43,036 bases of DNA from positions 1-43,036 of the forward strand of contig CAJXLP010000008.1 of NCBI GenBank assembly GCA_913056275.1, in the 5' to 3' direction. Shown piece after piece: positions 29,173-38,532 of the stretch; within the stretch, counting starts at the first letter, position 1, and every line of letters begins with the position of its first letter. Made by a program: the position numbers and the translations under genes. The notes beneath the pieces were generated by a model. It was not told where the DNA came from and made no database searches. It saw only the letters and a program-made list of their open reading frames with translations. This stretch comes from an uncultured Mycoplasmatota bacterium (lineage in GTDB: Bacteria > Bacillota_I > Bacilli_A > Izemoplasmatales > Izemoplasmataceae).

Positions 29173-30078
29173 CTAAGCGCGAAGTTCTTCGATAAAACGG
29201 GGATTAAATGTGCCTGATTTTAACATGCTTATTTCTTTTTGGTACGGCGGATAAATGCGTTTTTTAGAGGCATCATCAGCGGTGACATACGGGGTTTCTA
29301 AAATTTTAGGAATGGATGCAAAGCGGGGATCTTGCACGATCTTTAACAGGGCGTCAAAGCCGATATGGCCCATGCCTAAATTGGCGTGGCGATCTTTGTG
29401 CGCACCCACGGGGTTTTGCGAATCGTTGATGTGAAACACTTTAATGCGATCAAGTCCCACAATCGAATCAAACGATTCAAACACACTCTCGATGTCGTCG
29501 CGAATGGCATATCCCGCATCATGCGTGTGGCACGTATCAAAACACACCGAGACTCTAGACTGATCACTGATGCCTTCGATAATGTGTGCGAGTTCTTCAA
29601 AGGACCGGCCAATTTCCGTGCCTTTACCGGCCATCGTTTCTAAGGCAATTTGAACGCTTGAGCCTTGAGTCGCTTCGATGACTTGATTGAGTCCTTCGAT
29701 AATTAAAGGAATGGCGACGTCTGGGCCTTGGCCCACATGCGCCCCGGGATGGAGGACAATTTGTCTTGCGCCCATGGCCTCACTGCGGCGAATTTCTTCG
29801 GCGAGAAAGGACGCTCCAAAGGCCCGTGTTTCCGGCTTTGGATTGGCTAGGTTCATAATATACGGCGCGTGCACCACGATGTCTTCGGGGTGAATCCCCT
29901 GGTCGCGCATGCGTTCATGGGCGGCCGGAATATTCATGGCTTCAATTTTTTTACGGCGCGTATTTTGCGGCGCCCCTGTATAGACCATGAATACATTGGA
30001 TCCATAACTGAGTGCTTCTTCCACACTGCCTAAATACATGTCTTTACCAGAAAGTCCAACGTGTGACCCAATTTTCAT
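29173..30078 (-). CDS. nfo: Endonuclease IV (AP endonuclease)
   Basis: A 301-residue TIM-barrel Zn enzyme cutting 5' of abasic sites in base excision repair. Metal ligand motifs in order: [66 protein letters not shown]. Full length. Overlaps the helicase gene by 4 nt. Confidence 0.97.
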   Translation of the reverse strand: MKIGSHVGLSGKDMYLGSVEEALSYGSNVFMVYTGAPQNTRRKKIEAMNIPAAHERMRDQGIHPEDIVVHAPYIMNLANPKPETRAFGASFLAEEIRRSEAMGARQIVLHPGAHVGQGPDVAIPLIIEGLNQVIEATQGSSVQIALETMAGKGTEIGRSFEELAHIIEGISDQSRVSVCFDTCHTHDAGYAIRDDIESVFESFDSIVGLDRIKVFHINDSQNPVGAHKDRHANLGMGHIGFDALLKIVQDPRFASIPKILETPYVTADDASKKRIYPPYQKEISMLKSGTFNPRFIEELRA

Positions 30079-31133
30079 GCTTTGACTCCTTTTAACTGAA
30101 CGGTATATCCATACGGTTTTAACTTTTCAAAAAATTCTAAATCGGCTTTTTCATACAACGTGATCTGCATGCCCGGTTTTCCCACGCGTGCCGTGCGGCC
30201 AATTCGGTGGATGAAATACGATGGGTCGGTCGGTAAACTGACATTAACTACGTGTGAGACATCCGGTAAATCAATGCCGCGCGCGGCTAAGTCAGAGGCG
30301 ACGATGACTTGATACACGTATTTTCGCGCTTTTTTTAAGAGTTGTTCGCGTTCTCTCGGTGCAACGTCCCCGTGCAAGATCGCGATGTCTTTGTAATGCG
30401 GTTTCAACGCTTGATAAATGGCGTCCACTTCTTTTTTCGTTGAGCCAAATACAAGCGCAAAGAACGGTTGAATGCCACCCATGACGCGGGGTAACTCAGT
30501 AATACGTCGGGCTTTTTCGACGTACACATATTTGGATGTTAAAGCTTGGTCGTTGAGCATTTCGGGGTTTAAATTAAGCGTTTTGATGCCTGGAAACGAG
30601 CGGTCTAAAAAGCGTCTTAATGCGGGATGCATGGTGGCCGAAAAAATACCCACCTGAGCGCGCTCTGGCACCGCCGTGAATATGAGTTCTAAATCATGGA
30701 TGAACCCTTGATCAAGCATCATGTCGGCCTCATCAAGTATGACCGTTTGCACATTTTTTAAGCCAAACAATGATTGTTTAAAGACTGCGTCAATTAACTG
30801 ATACGGGGTCGCAATGACGATTTCATGTGTACTCTCAGTGTCAATTTTTTTATGGATATGGCGGACAGTCACGGATAAATCAAGTGCTTTGATTACTGAT
30901 TCAGTGACGGTATAGAGTTGTTTTGATAGGATACTCGTTGGCGCTAGAATAACGGCTTGTAGCCCTTTATTGGGGACAGTTTTTGCTAAGAGTGGAATCA
31001 AAAATGCGTGAGTTTTACCGGTGCCAGTTGGGCTTGTGACAATGACATTTTTACCACTTTCTAATGTCGGCATCACCCGTTTTTGGACTAAGTTAGCCTC
31101 TTTGAACCCGCAGGCCTGTATCCAGTTTTTCAT
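30075..31133 (-). CDS. DEAD-box RNA helicase (short CshB-like)
   Basis: A 352-residue ATP-dependent RNA helicase. Motifs: NLVQKRVMP (Q-motif region), [11 protein letters not shown] (I), [10 protein letters not shown] (Ia), [10 protein letters not shown] (II), SATMHP (III), [14 protein letters not shown] and [13 protein letters not shown] (V, VI). No C-terminal extension; it is at the short end of the family. AAAGGAG precedes ATG. Sits 11 nt after the second HtrA-like gene and overlaps nfo by 4 nt. May unwind structured RNA in ribosome assembly or decay. Confidence 0.93.
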   Translation of the reverse strand: MKNWIQACGFKEANLVQKRVMPTLESGKNVIVTSPTGTGKTHAFLIPLLAKTVPNKGLQAVILAPTSILSKQLYTVTESVIKALDLSVTVRHIHKKIDTESTHEIVIATPYQLIDAVFKQSLFGLKNVQTVILDEADMMLDQGFIHDLELIFTAVPERAQVGIFSATMHPALRRFLDRSFPGIKTLNLNPEMLNDQALTSKYVYVEKARRITELPRVMGGIQPFFALVFGSTKKEVDAIYQALKPHYKDIAILHGDVAPREREQLLKKARKYVYQVIVASDLAARGIDLPDVSHVVNVSLPTDPSYFIHRIGRTARVGKPGMQITLYEKADLEFFEKLKPYGYTVQLKGVKA

Positions 31134-31144
31134 GATGTCTCCTT

Positions 31145-34141
31145 TTAATCCAGTATGATCCGGCTGGTCTCTACCGTAGTATAACTGTTAGAGGCATCTA
31201 GGTAAACCACCGAAATCCCCCCATTCACTTGGGTCATATACATCGCTTCTTTGAGTTCGTTGGCGTTATCAACATCAACGTACGTTGCGAGTCGGTCGTT
31301 TTTGAATTGGATGATGATATCACCCGTCGCTAAGCCGAGTTCTTCGGCATATGAGCCCGTGGAAACGCCATTAATGCAGACGCCAACGAGCACGGTTGTG
31401 GTACACGAATACGGGTCACTTTCCGCGGTAATTCCAAATGATTTACGGCTGGTATCAGACCGTGATTCAACGACATCTAAATAGACGCGTTCGACGATTA
31501 ACGACGGAATGGCAAAGGCGATTCCCACCACATCCCGAGGTGAGTCACCGCCAGTAGATTCAGCCCGGATGGTGTTGAGGCCGAGCAAATGGCCATTTGA
31601 ATCAACAATGGGCCCGCCACTGTTTCCGGGGTTAATCAAAGCTGAGTGTTGAATAAAAAACGAATTTATATTGTCGATATTATCGAACAACCGCTTATCT
31701 GAGACGAGTAAGCCTTCCGTGGTGGTATGGAAGTAGTTAAAACTTACTGGATTTCCGAGGGCATACACGGTTTGACCCGTGTCAATGTCAAAGGAATTTC
31801 CAAAGGCAACCGGCGTTAAAAGATGCTCTGAATCAAACTCTAAGACCGATACATCATTAACCTCAGAATATCCTTTGACGGTGATGGCGGTCTCATCATA
31901 CAAGTTACCGCCCCGATAAAACCGAACATCGACTTGCGCATTCGATTCAATTACGTGGTAATTACTCACCGCCCAGTAGCGGTACCCAGTTTCTAACGCA
32001 GTCCGGGAGACGACGACTCCACTGCCGAGCGCTGTACCACCACTTGACCGTTGATTCACGACTGTAATGACACCGTCTAATACTTCGTTGATCATGCGAA
32101 TGCGCGCTTCTTCATTGCGCACATCAAACCGCTCTGTTACTGCATACGTTGGACTGAGAGTGATGGTGCGTTGATCGAGAAATAACTGGGAAATCGGCAT
32201 TCCGTCATAGGCAGGAACGGCAGCTCCGTTAATGCGTCTAATAAATCCTGTAAACGTATATCCCTCAATGCTACTCGGGGTGGGTAACGTTAACGCATCT
32301 TGCGCCGTCAAGGTGATTGACGTGATGTTTTCAGTAAAGTCGATGGTTAGCGTTTCATACGTAAAAATAGTTTCTATAATTTTAGATTCCGTAATATTTG
32401 TAAGCGATGCGTTAAAGCCAGCAAGCGTCGCATAGGCAATGCTTGGAATCGCTGTTGGCGTCGTCAGGTTACTGCCACTGGCGACGATTTGAGTGTCGTA
32501 TAAAAAGCCGTCTGGATGGCGAAACGACACCGTCAATAAATCAGCGAGTGTGCCAAGATTGTCAGACGAATTATCCGTATACGTAATGGTAAATTCATTA
32601 CTCCCATTAATGGCAACGGCAGATATGCCGCGGCCTTCTGGCCCAATTGGACCTTCTAAGGCACTTAAACTAATTACAAATGTGTAGGCATCCGTATTGA
32701 GTCCACGCGAGTAAATGGCTTCTCCACTGACAATGATTTCAGCAGGCGGGGCTTTTAACGCCTCAAAATCGACCAATGGCTGAAATTCAACGGCCCCATC
32801 AGAGACGCCCCACACGATTGCATTGCCAGAGGTAGACAGCGTCAAATCATAGCCTCTTGGGCCTTGGAAGGTGCTGTTAGGCGTGAGCAAACTCCAACTT
32901 GATTCATCGGTGTATTTCGTTTCAATCTGTTCGAGTTCAGCGTTGTAACGGATTTCCAGTTGCGCGCCATCCGCACCGTCGACGCCATCCCTTCCGGCTG
33001 GTCCGGTTGGGCCAGCTGGCCCGCTTAATTCATCGGATGTAAATAGTGTTTGAAAACTACTATCTGGATCTTCGTCGAGTTTCCACTGAAGCGTATCGTT
33101 GCTAGTTTGTAACACGACCCCAGGACTGGTCACAAAGGTAAAGGTTTCACTTTCAAGCGTTTGAAAATTAAATAAATCACGCCACTGTGAACTCGCTTCT
33201 GAAGGGTATTTATATTGCATCATGACCCCGTCAATGCGAAATTCTGGCGCCTCTCCAGCTGGGCCGCGCTCACCTGTAAACCCGCGTGGCCCTTGGATTC
33301 CACGTGGTCCCGTTTCACCGCGCGGCCCGACTGGGCCAATCACGCTACCAACGTTAAAGCTGCGTCCGTCGGTTAAGACGATGATCAGTTCACTGCGTGA
33401 ATTCGTGTAAATGGTATCGATGGCTAAGGTGTCTAAAAAGGCAGAAAAAGAGCCGAGATTATTGGCGGTGCCGTCGTCAAAAGTGACGATGAGCTCGTCG
33501 GAATCATTGAATGATAAATCATCGATTGAGGTGCCGGTATCACCTTTTAACGCGGACAAATCAAAGAGCACTTCACGGTCGCTTTCGTCCACGTAATTCC
33601 ACGTCAATAAGTCACCGTCAACCGCCAACTCTATGAGCGGCGCATCGTCTCCGGTGATTTGTCCAAGATTGGCTTGCGTGTCATCGCTGTAAGTGACAAC
33701 GAGTTCCCCAAAGGCGTTGATGAATAATTCACGAACGCCCCGGCCATCGTCGCCCGCGATGCTTTCTTTCCATGTGTCATAGTCGGTATCAATTTGATTG
33801 TTTTCACTGCCCAGGGTGTAAATGTTTGAAAGCTGCATATTTAAGGCGTCTGCCTCTAGCGTGAGGGTGAACGATGTTTGAAGGCCTGCGTGGGAAATCT
33901 GCATGCTGTGCCTTCCCGGGCGGCTGAGTTTTTCAACGTCTCTCACACGCAGCCATGAACGCTCAAAAGGCACGCGTTCAAGCGTGCCGTCCTCATAGAG
34001 ATATGTGGTTTGAATGGCGCCCGGAGTAAACAATTCAAAGGTAAATGTTTGATCAGGAATTTCAATGTTTTGAATCGGAGCGGCTTGACAGCCAAGCAAA
34101 AGAAAAACGATGGGAAGGATGAGTAATAGGCGTTTAATCAC
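31145..34141 (-). CDS. Surface lipoprotein: collagen-like repeats plus HtrA-type serine protease and PDZ
   Basis: A 998-residue lipoprotein starting with GTG at 34141 (VIKRLLLILPIVFLLLGC gives a perfect 18-residue lipobox signal); it overlaps the upstream htrA stop by 8 nt. Residues to about 265 hold repeated ELVVTYSDDTQANLG/ELIVTFDDGTANNLG units. Gly-X-Y collagen-like runs lie at about 268-297 (IGPVGPRGETGPRG...), 375-396 (GPAGPTGPAGRDG) and near 500 (GPIGPEGRG). Near 690-860 is an S1C protease with SNYHVIE (His), NDVSVLEF (Asp) and NPGNSGGPI (Ser about 841), then a PDZ domain (ELGLATGDIIIQF). A full triad suggests active surface proteolysis. This combination of domains is unusual. Paralogue of the upstream gene. 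Confidence 0.85.
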   Translation of the reverse strand: MIKRLLLILPIVFLLLGCQAAPIQNIEIPDQTFTFELFTPGAIQTTYLYEDGTLERVPFERSWLRVRDVEKLSRPGRHSMQISHAGLQTSFTLTLEADALNMQLSNIYTLGSENNQIDTDYDTWKESIAGDDGRGVRELFINAFGELVVTYSDDTQANLGQITGDDAPLIELAVDGDLLTWNYVDESDREVLFDLSALKGDTGTSIDDLSFNDSDELIVTFDDGTANNLGSFSAFLDTLAIDTIYTNSRSELIIVLTDGRSFNVGSVIGPVGPRGETGPRGIQGPRGFTGERGPAGEAPEFRIDGVMMQYKYPSEASSQWRDLFNFQTLESETFTFVTSPGVVLQTSNDTLQWKLDEDPDSSFQTLFTSDELSGPAGPTGPAGRDGVDGADGAQLEIRYNAELEQIETKYTDESSWSLLTPNSTFQGPRGYDLTLSTSGNAIVWGVSDGAVEFQPLVDFEALKAPPAEIIVSGEAIYSRGLNTDAYTFVISLSALEGPIGPEGRGISAVAINGSNEFTITYTDNSSDNLGTLADLLTVSFRHPDGFLYDTQIVASGSNLTTPTAIPSIAYATLAGFNASLTNITESKIIETIFTYETLTIDFTENITSITLTAQDALTLPTPSSIEGYTFTGFIRRINGAAVPAYDGMPISQLFLDQRTITLSPTYAVTERFDVRNEEARIRMINEVLDGVITVVNQRSSGGTALGSGVVVSRTALETGYRYWAVSNYHVIESNAQVDVRFYRGGNLYDETAITVKGYSEVNDVSVLEFDSEHLLTPVAFGNSFDIDTGQTVYALGNPVSFNYFHTTTEGLLVSDKRLFDNIDNINSFFIQHSALINPGNSGGPIVDSNGHLLGLNTIRAESTGGDSPRDVVGIAFAIPSLIVERVYLDVVESRSDTSRKSFGITAESDPYSCTTTVLVGVCINGVSTGSYAEELGLATGDIIIQFKNDRLATYVDVDNANELKEAMYMTQVNGGISVVYLDASNSYTTVETSRIILD

Positions 34142-35636
34142 GGTCGTCAGGATGGAGCACGAGTGGGGCATAATCCGTGATGATGGTCTCCCCGTCTCGA
34201 ATGATTTCGACACGCGCAGGTTGGCCCACGCGAGAATTTAAAATGGCTTCTCTGAGTTGCTCAAAGTTGTTGGTGCGGAACATCTCATCCATCGCATCAT
34301 TTTGGAACCCGATAATAACGTCGCCTTCTAATATGCCGAGTGCTTCTGCACTTGAATCTTCAACAACCGCTTGTACGCACACCCCGAAATCTTGATCACA
34401 CGAAGATACGATGACGGCAGAGGAAATGCCGAAGAACGGTCGGCGAACTTCGCCGAATTCTTCCAAGTCGCGGGTCACCCGAGTAATCGTATTCGACGGA
34501 ACGGCAAAGCCGAGTCCCTCTAAATTACGTCCGGTGGGGGAAGAATCGATCTTAAATGTATTAATGCCAATGAATTCACCAGCGCTGGTAAATAGGGCAC
34601 CGCCACTATTTCCTGGGTTAATTGCGGCGTCATGTTGAATAACGAACCCCGCAAATTCTCCCAGCCCACTGGAATTTTCAAAGAATCGTGACAGCCCCGA
34701 TATAATGCCTTGGTTCACCGAATTAAAGTATTGGAATCCTAACGGTGATCCAACGGCATAGACATACTGGCCGAGTTGCAAATCATAGTAATCGGTAAAT
34801 TCAGCGACCGCGAAATCAAGGGATGACGTGAAGGTAATGACTCCGATATCGGTAGTTGGGTCGGACCCAATAAATTCAATCGCATCGTTTTCAATGGTGA
34901 AAATAAGGTCGTTACGTTCATAAATGATTTCTAATTCTGTAAAATCTTCCAAAACGTGATGGTTTGTTACGACCCAGTACGTGTCGCCTTCTTTGCGGTA
35001 AATCACACCACTCCCGTTTGACCCTGTCCCTAAGTCTGGATCAATAATATTGGAGATGCCAAGGACGGATGTACGCACTTCTTCGACCATGTTAATGATG
35101 GATTGTTCGTACTCTAAGATATTTAAACTATTTGACCCGTTAAAACGCCAGCTCGCATACAGCGTGGTCTCTTCTTCAACGGTTAAAGGCAGTTCGACTG
35201 CCTCTTGTAAGTTCGGATCTAAATACCATCCGGCAAAGAGAAAATTCTCACGCGTTGGCGTCGGTAATGTTTCAACGGGGTCATCCGCCAATGTCGGTTC
35301 AATGTAGCCCCCGTCACCACGGTCATAGAGAATGCGCACCGGGTCACTTACAAACTGTGCAACGAGTGTCACATCTTCAAAGACTGGATCAAAAGGGGTT
35401 AATTCATAGCGCATATTATCGGCATCAAACCAGCCTAAAAAGGCACTATCGCCGGTGACTTCTGGCAAGTCAATGGGCGTCCCTGCTTGGGTTGTTATGG
35501 GCGCAATGGTTTCGCTATATTCTCCGGTGAATGTCACCGTGACATTGCCGCTATTTAGCGGATCGTCCAACGTTTCACAGCCCCAAAGTCCGAGACTAAT
35601 AACCGTGACGAGTAGTAGATATTTGATGGCGCGCAT
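34134..35636 (-). CDS. HtrA-type serine protease lipoprotein with InlB-like repeats and PDZ
   Basis: A 500-residue lipoprotein. Lipobox LWGC (Cys about 20). Residues about 30-165 hold two Listeria-Bacteroides (InlB B-type) repeats (LGWFDADNMRYELT... and FAGWYLDPNLQEAVELP... YASW). S1C protease with triad H227 (TNHHV), D263 (TDIGVI), S344 (NPGNSGGA); PDZ at about 395-490 with LGILEGDVIIGFQND. It would degrade or fold-check proteins outside the membrane. AAGGAG SD; first of a run reaching the DUF402 gene. The next gene is a paralogue with the same protease-PDZ end but a collagen-like front. Confidence 0.92.
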   Translation of the reverse strand: MRAIKYLLLVTVISLGLWGCETLDDPLNSGNVTVTFTGEYSETIAPITTQAGTPIDLPEVTGDSAFLGWFDADNMRYELTPFDPVFEDVTLVAQFVSDPVRILYDRGDGGYIEPTLADDPVETLPTPTRENFLFAGWYLDPNLQEAVELPLTVEEETTLYASWRFNGSNSLNILEYEQSIINMVEEVRTSVLGISNIIDPDLGTGSNGSGVIYRKEGDTYWVVTNHHVLEDFTELEIIYERNDLIFTIENDAIEFIGSDPTTDIGVITFTSSLDFAVAEFTDYYDLQLGQYVYAVGSPLGFQYFNSVNQGIISGLSRFFENSSGLGEFAGFVIQHDAAINPGNSGGALFTSAGEFIGINTFKIDSSPTGRNLEGLGFAVPSNTITRVTRDLEEFGEVRRPFFGISSAVIVSSCDQDFGVCVQAVVEDSSAEALGILEGDVIIGFQNDAMDEMFRTNNFEQLREAILNSRVGQPARVEIIRDGETIITDYAPLVLHPDDRD

Positions 35637-35676
35637 CGAATCACTCCTTAATTATGTGAGGCCATAGAATCATGGG

Positions 35677-36912
35677 TTATATAACAAAATTACCGTTTCG
35701 CATGACGGGGACTTCTTCGCCGTCATGGGTGACGCCAGTGACGTTGATGTCTTCTGAGCCAAACATGAAATCCACGTGCGTCATGGAATTGTTAGCTCCG
35801 GCTTCATCGAGTTCTTTTTGATTCATCGATGTACCGCCTTGGACGTTCATTGGATACGCCCGTCCTAAGGCCATGTGGCACGAGGCGTTTTCGTCAAACA
35901 ACGTATTGTAGAAAAGCAATCCGGTGTTTTGAATCGGTGAATCGTGTTGAATGAGGGCAATCTCACCAATGTAGCGTGCCCCATCATCGAAGTTTAGAAT
36001 ATTGGCTAAAGCATCTTTCGATGCTTTTGCGTCAAAGTCAACGACTTTTCCGTCTTTGAACTCGAGCCAGAATCCGTCGATTAAGTTGCCTTGGTAATCG
36101 AGCGGTTTGGTCGCGTACACTTTCCCGCGCGTTCCGAGTTTAAAGGGCATCGTAAAGGACTCTTCCGTTGGAATATTCGGGTTAAATACGTGCCCGTTGG
36201 TTGAAGTTTCTTGACCCCCCGCCCACACGTGATTGTTGACCAGTTCAACAATTAAGTCCGTGCCTAAGTCATTCGTAAAATGCAAATGTTTGAATTGATA
36301 GTCATTGAGCACTTTGTTATGTGAGCCTAACGTCTCATTGTGTGCATTCCATAAGGTTTTAGGATCTTTATCTTCATAGACGCGCGTCGCATTGAAAATG
36401 GCGGTCCACAACTTTTCAGTGGCTGTATCTGGCGTGTCATCTGGGAATATTTTTGCCGCCCATTCAGGGTTGGCAGCCGCCACAATAGTCCATTGGGTCC
36501 GGTTCCCCATCGTATGTTCTCTAAAGAAGCTCATTTTTTGCATGGCGGCCATCGACGCTTTTTGCATTTTTTCTGCGGGAACGCCTTTATTAATCTCAGG
36601 AATGGGTGAAGTAATTGAAATCAAGCATGCGCCATTGTCGACGTCTGCTTGGTATTTAGCAACGAGCCAATCCGGAACTTCTTGCAGCGTTTCAAGACTC
36701 ATTCCGTCATAACCAATGCGCGAGGCGTAGGCATCTGCGTAATCAATCCGAACGCGTTTAGCACCCGTTTCATAGGCGGATTTGGCAATTTCTCGAGCGA
36801 GCTCTGCGCTCTCGATCGATGCGCGCACGACGACGTATTGGTTGGGTTGGACGTTGGCACCGATATTCACGGCGAGGTCGGCATATTTCTTTAACAATGT
36901 TGGACTAGGCAT
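35677..36912 (-). CDS. M29-family aminopeptidase (AmpS/PepS type)
   Basis: A 411-residue metallo-aminopeptidase. N-terminal MPSPTLLKKYADLAVNIGANVQPNQ is typical; the metal-site segments FTMPFKLGTRGKVYATKPL, EIALIQHDSP, FYNTLFDENASCHMALGRAY and NNSMTHVDFMFGS (Glu, His, His, Asp ligands) are conserved. Broad N-terminal residue release in the cytoplasm. Overlaps the exonuclease gene by 8 nt; 40 nt before the HtrA gene. Confidence 0.95.
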   Translation of the reverse strand: MPSPTLLKKYADLAVNIGANVQPNQYVVVRASIESAELAREIAKSAYETGAKRVRIDYADAYASRIGYDGMSLETLQEVPDWLVAKYQADVDNGACLISITSPIPEINKGVPAEKMQKASMAAMQKMSFFREHTMGNRTQWTIVAAANPEWAAKIFPDDTPDTATEKLWTAIFNATRVYEDKDPKTLWNAHNETLGSHNKVLNDYQFKHLHFTNDLGTDLIVELVNNHVWAGGQETSTNGHVFNPNIPTEESFTMPFKLGTRGKVYATKPLDYQGNLIDGFWLEFKDGKVVDFDAKASKDALANILNFDDGARYIGEIALIQHDSPIQNTGLLFYNTLFDENASCHMALGRAYPMNVQGGTSMNQKELDEAGANNSMTHVDFMFGSEDINVTGVTHDGEEVPVMRNGNFVI

Positions 36913-37582
36913 GAGAGCCTCCTTCTATACGGTTTATTTGGGTTTCTAAGCTGCCTGGAATGTTGTGTTGAGCGACGTATTGAATGTGTGAATATTTGGG
37001 GCCACGCAATCCATATTTTGGATGATAGCCAATGATGTTTACAAAGGAATCAACAGGCTTCACGGCGTGCAATCGTTTCAAGACTTCGGCAGTCGCTAAG
37101 ACGTCGTCGATGGCACGGTGCGTGTTGGCCAAGGGTACGTCCAGTGTTTTGATCGCTTGTTTGAGTGAGTGCGGGGCTGAGTAGCGATCTTTATAGATGG
37201 CCATCACGTCAAATAAATTGGCTTGGACTTGCGATCCTGGGTCAAATCGGTCAAACAAGGCTTGCACAAAGCCGATGTCAAACTGCGTGTTGTAAGCGCC
37301 CCATAAAGCGTCCGAATGATTGAATGCTTTGAACAAATCGAAGACATCCCGAACGTCTTGGCCCGAGTCACTCATCCGTTGAGTGATGCCGGTGAGATCG
37401 GTAATTTTTTGGGGGATCACATGCGGAGATTTGACAAAAAAGCTGTATTTTTTTTGCGGGGATAGATGCGTATCTAATAATAAGACGCCCAGTTCGATGA
37501 TGGCATCTTTTTGCGGGGAAAACCCGGTGGTTTCTAAATCAAATAAAAGTAAGGGGTGGTGCGAATTAAGCGGTTTTTTCAT
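36905..37582 (-). CDS. DnaQ-family 3'-5' exonuclease (DEDDh)
   Basis: A 225-residue exonuclease domain protein like the epsilon subunit or PolC exo domain. ExoI FDLETTGFSPQKDAIIELG, ExoII NTQFDIGFV, ExoIII HRAIDDVLATAEVL make the DEDDh set complete. The C-terminal 60 residues have HPKYGLRGPKYSHIQYV of unknown role. No SD: an extended -10 TGCTATACT lies 6 nt upstream of ATG, so the mRNA is probably leaderless. Could degrade DNA or RNA; not polymerase-fused. Confidence 0.9.
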   Translation of the reverse strand: MKKPLNSHHPLLLFDLETTGFSPQKDAIIELGVLLLDTHLSPQKKYSFFVKSPHVIPQKITDLTGITQRMSDSGQDVRDVFDLFKAFNHSDALWGAYNTQFDIGFVQALFDRFDPGSQVQANLFDVMAIYKDRYSAPHSLKQAIKTLDVPLANTHRAIDDVLATAEVLKRLHAVKPVDSFVNIIGYHPKYGLRGPKYSHIQYVAQHNIPGSLETQINRIEGGSHA

Positions 37583-37588
37583 GCGTTA

Positions 37589-37597
37589 AGTATAGCA
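37589..37597 (-). promoter_or_regulatory. Extended -10 promoter of the exonuclease gene, probable leaderless start
   Basis: Minus-strand TGCTATACT ends 6 nt before the ATG (37582), so transcription should begin at or next to the A of ATG. The TTCAAC -35 candidate (37613-37618) overlaps the -35 of the divergent tRNA-Pro promoter. Confidence 0.55.
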
Positions 37598-37613
37598 TAT
37601 TTCCCAACGAGGG

Positions 37614-37641
37614 TTGAAAAAAACGGTTCAGGTCGTATACT
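37614..37641 (+). promoter_or_regulatory. Promoter of tRNA-Pro
   Basis: TTGAAA (37614-37619), 16-nt spacer, TATACT (37636-37641), 9 nt before the tRNA. Confidence 0.75.
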
Positions 37642-37650
37642 ATATGCTTG

Positions 37651-37724
37651 CGGGACGTGGCGCAGTTTGGTAGCGCACTTGCATGGGGTGCAAGGGGTCG
37701 CAGGTTCAAATCCTGTCGTCCCGA
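37651..37724 (+). tRNA. tRNA-Pro (anticodon GGG)
   Basis: A 74-nt tRNA: acceptor CGGGACG/CGTCCCG, anticodon arm CTTGC-ATGGGGT-GCAAG gives GGG, T-loop TTCAAAT. CCA is not encoded. Single-gene transcript with promoter and terminator. Confidence 0.95.
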
Positions 37725-37728
37725 TTTC

Positions 37729-37756
37729 AAGTTTCTTAATTTAAGAAACTTTTTTT
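37729..37756. terminator. Terminator of tRNA-Pro, overlapping the end of the YczE-like gene
   Basis: Stem AAGTTTCTTAA/TTAAGAAACTT, then U6 on the plus strand. The converging membrane protein gene ends inside it (stop at 37741-37743), and on the minus strand it may serve that gene as well. Confidence 0.88.
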
Positions 37757-38400
37757 AATGCAAAAATCGGTGCCATCCAGACGTTTTGAAGATGTAAAAA
37801 TGTTGGCATTCCAATTAACAAAATGAAGGTTCCAACATCAATCGTGCCAAGTCCAAGACCACCAAGTAATGCAAACACCATTGATATGATTAGGATGCTA
37901 CCTTCAACGGACAACCTTGAGTAAAAAATGTTTTCAGTTTTAAATACGCTCTGGTAAAGTTTCATGTATTCAAGCATGGGAGTGGCTTTAAATTTAGAAA
38001 AGCGGACTAAATTCTGACCAAATGAAATGACAAAGAGCCCAGAGAAAAATGACAGTAATTGTAAGGTGATTCCCTCAGGGAAAAAGTCATTTAGAACAAT
38101 TAAATCCCAAAAATCTAACCCAAAACCAAGAAGCGTCCCCGAAACAAAGATAAGTATTGACTTAAGTTCTTTAAAATAAACCATGACTATCAATACGATA
38201 AGTGTTTGCAGTAAGAATGCTGCCGTACCCAACGTAATGGGAAACAAAATAGCAATATTGGCAGATAAACTTGCTAATGGCGGAGGACCAAGTCTTGAAT
38301 TGATCATTAAAATCACGCCCAAAGGCATGATAAATAATCCTGCGAAATAGTAAATCCATTGTATTTTTTTAGCTGTAACAGACGGGGGTGTAATTTCCAT
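37741..38400 (-). CDS. YczE/YitT-like integral membrane protein
   Basis: A 219-residue protein with about five to six helices. FAGLFIMPLGVILMINSRLGPPPLAS resembles the N-terminal region of YczE-type proteins (usually GLGPWDV), and the second half repeats the pattern with GLGLGTIDVGTFILLIG. Function of the family is unknown. The start MEITPP at 38400 has AAGGAG 6 nt upstream; an upstream ATG without SD would cross the promoter palindrome. A 16-bp inverted repeat lies 25 nt upstream, possibly an operator. Confidence 0.75.
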   Translation of the reverse strand: MEITPPSVTAKKIQWIYYFAGLFIMPLGVILMINSRLGPPPLASLSANIAILFPITLGTAAFLLQTLIVLIVMVYFKELKSILIFVSGTLLGFGLDFWDLIVLNDFFPEGITLQLLSFFSGLFVISFGQNLVRFSKFKATPMLEYMKLYQSVFKTENIFYSRLSVEGSILIISMVFALLGGLGLGTIDVGTFILLIGMPTFLHLQNVWMAPIFALKKVS

Positions 38401-38424
38401 GTTGACTCCTTCATTTAAAATATC

Positions 38425-38440
38425 ACAATTGTGCAATTGT
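38425..38440. promoter_or_regulatory. Inverted repeat upstream of the YczE-like gene
   Basis: ACAATTG-TG-CAATTGT: perfect 7-bp arms with a 2-nt centre. It lies between the YczE-like start (38400) and feoA (38533), the spacing and symmetry typical of a dimeric repressor site (MarR or GntR type). The binding protein is unknown. Confidence 0.55.
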
Positions 38441-38490
38441 CATACCGGATGTGCCTATACCCACTCATTTTTCTAGCGTTTGTTTATTTC

Positions 38491-38519
38491 TTCAATTTTA
38501 CGTGTTAAACTTGTATTAT
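38491..38519 (+). promoter_or_regulatory. Promoter of feoAB
   Basis: TTCAAT (38491-38496), 17-nt spacer, TATTAT (38514-38519), 13 nt before the feoA ATG. The leader would be very short (about 7 nt), with only a weak SD (AGGTTGG). No clear Fur-type repeat is seen here. Confidence 0.55.
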
Positions 38520-38532
38520 AGGTTGGTTTTTT

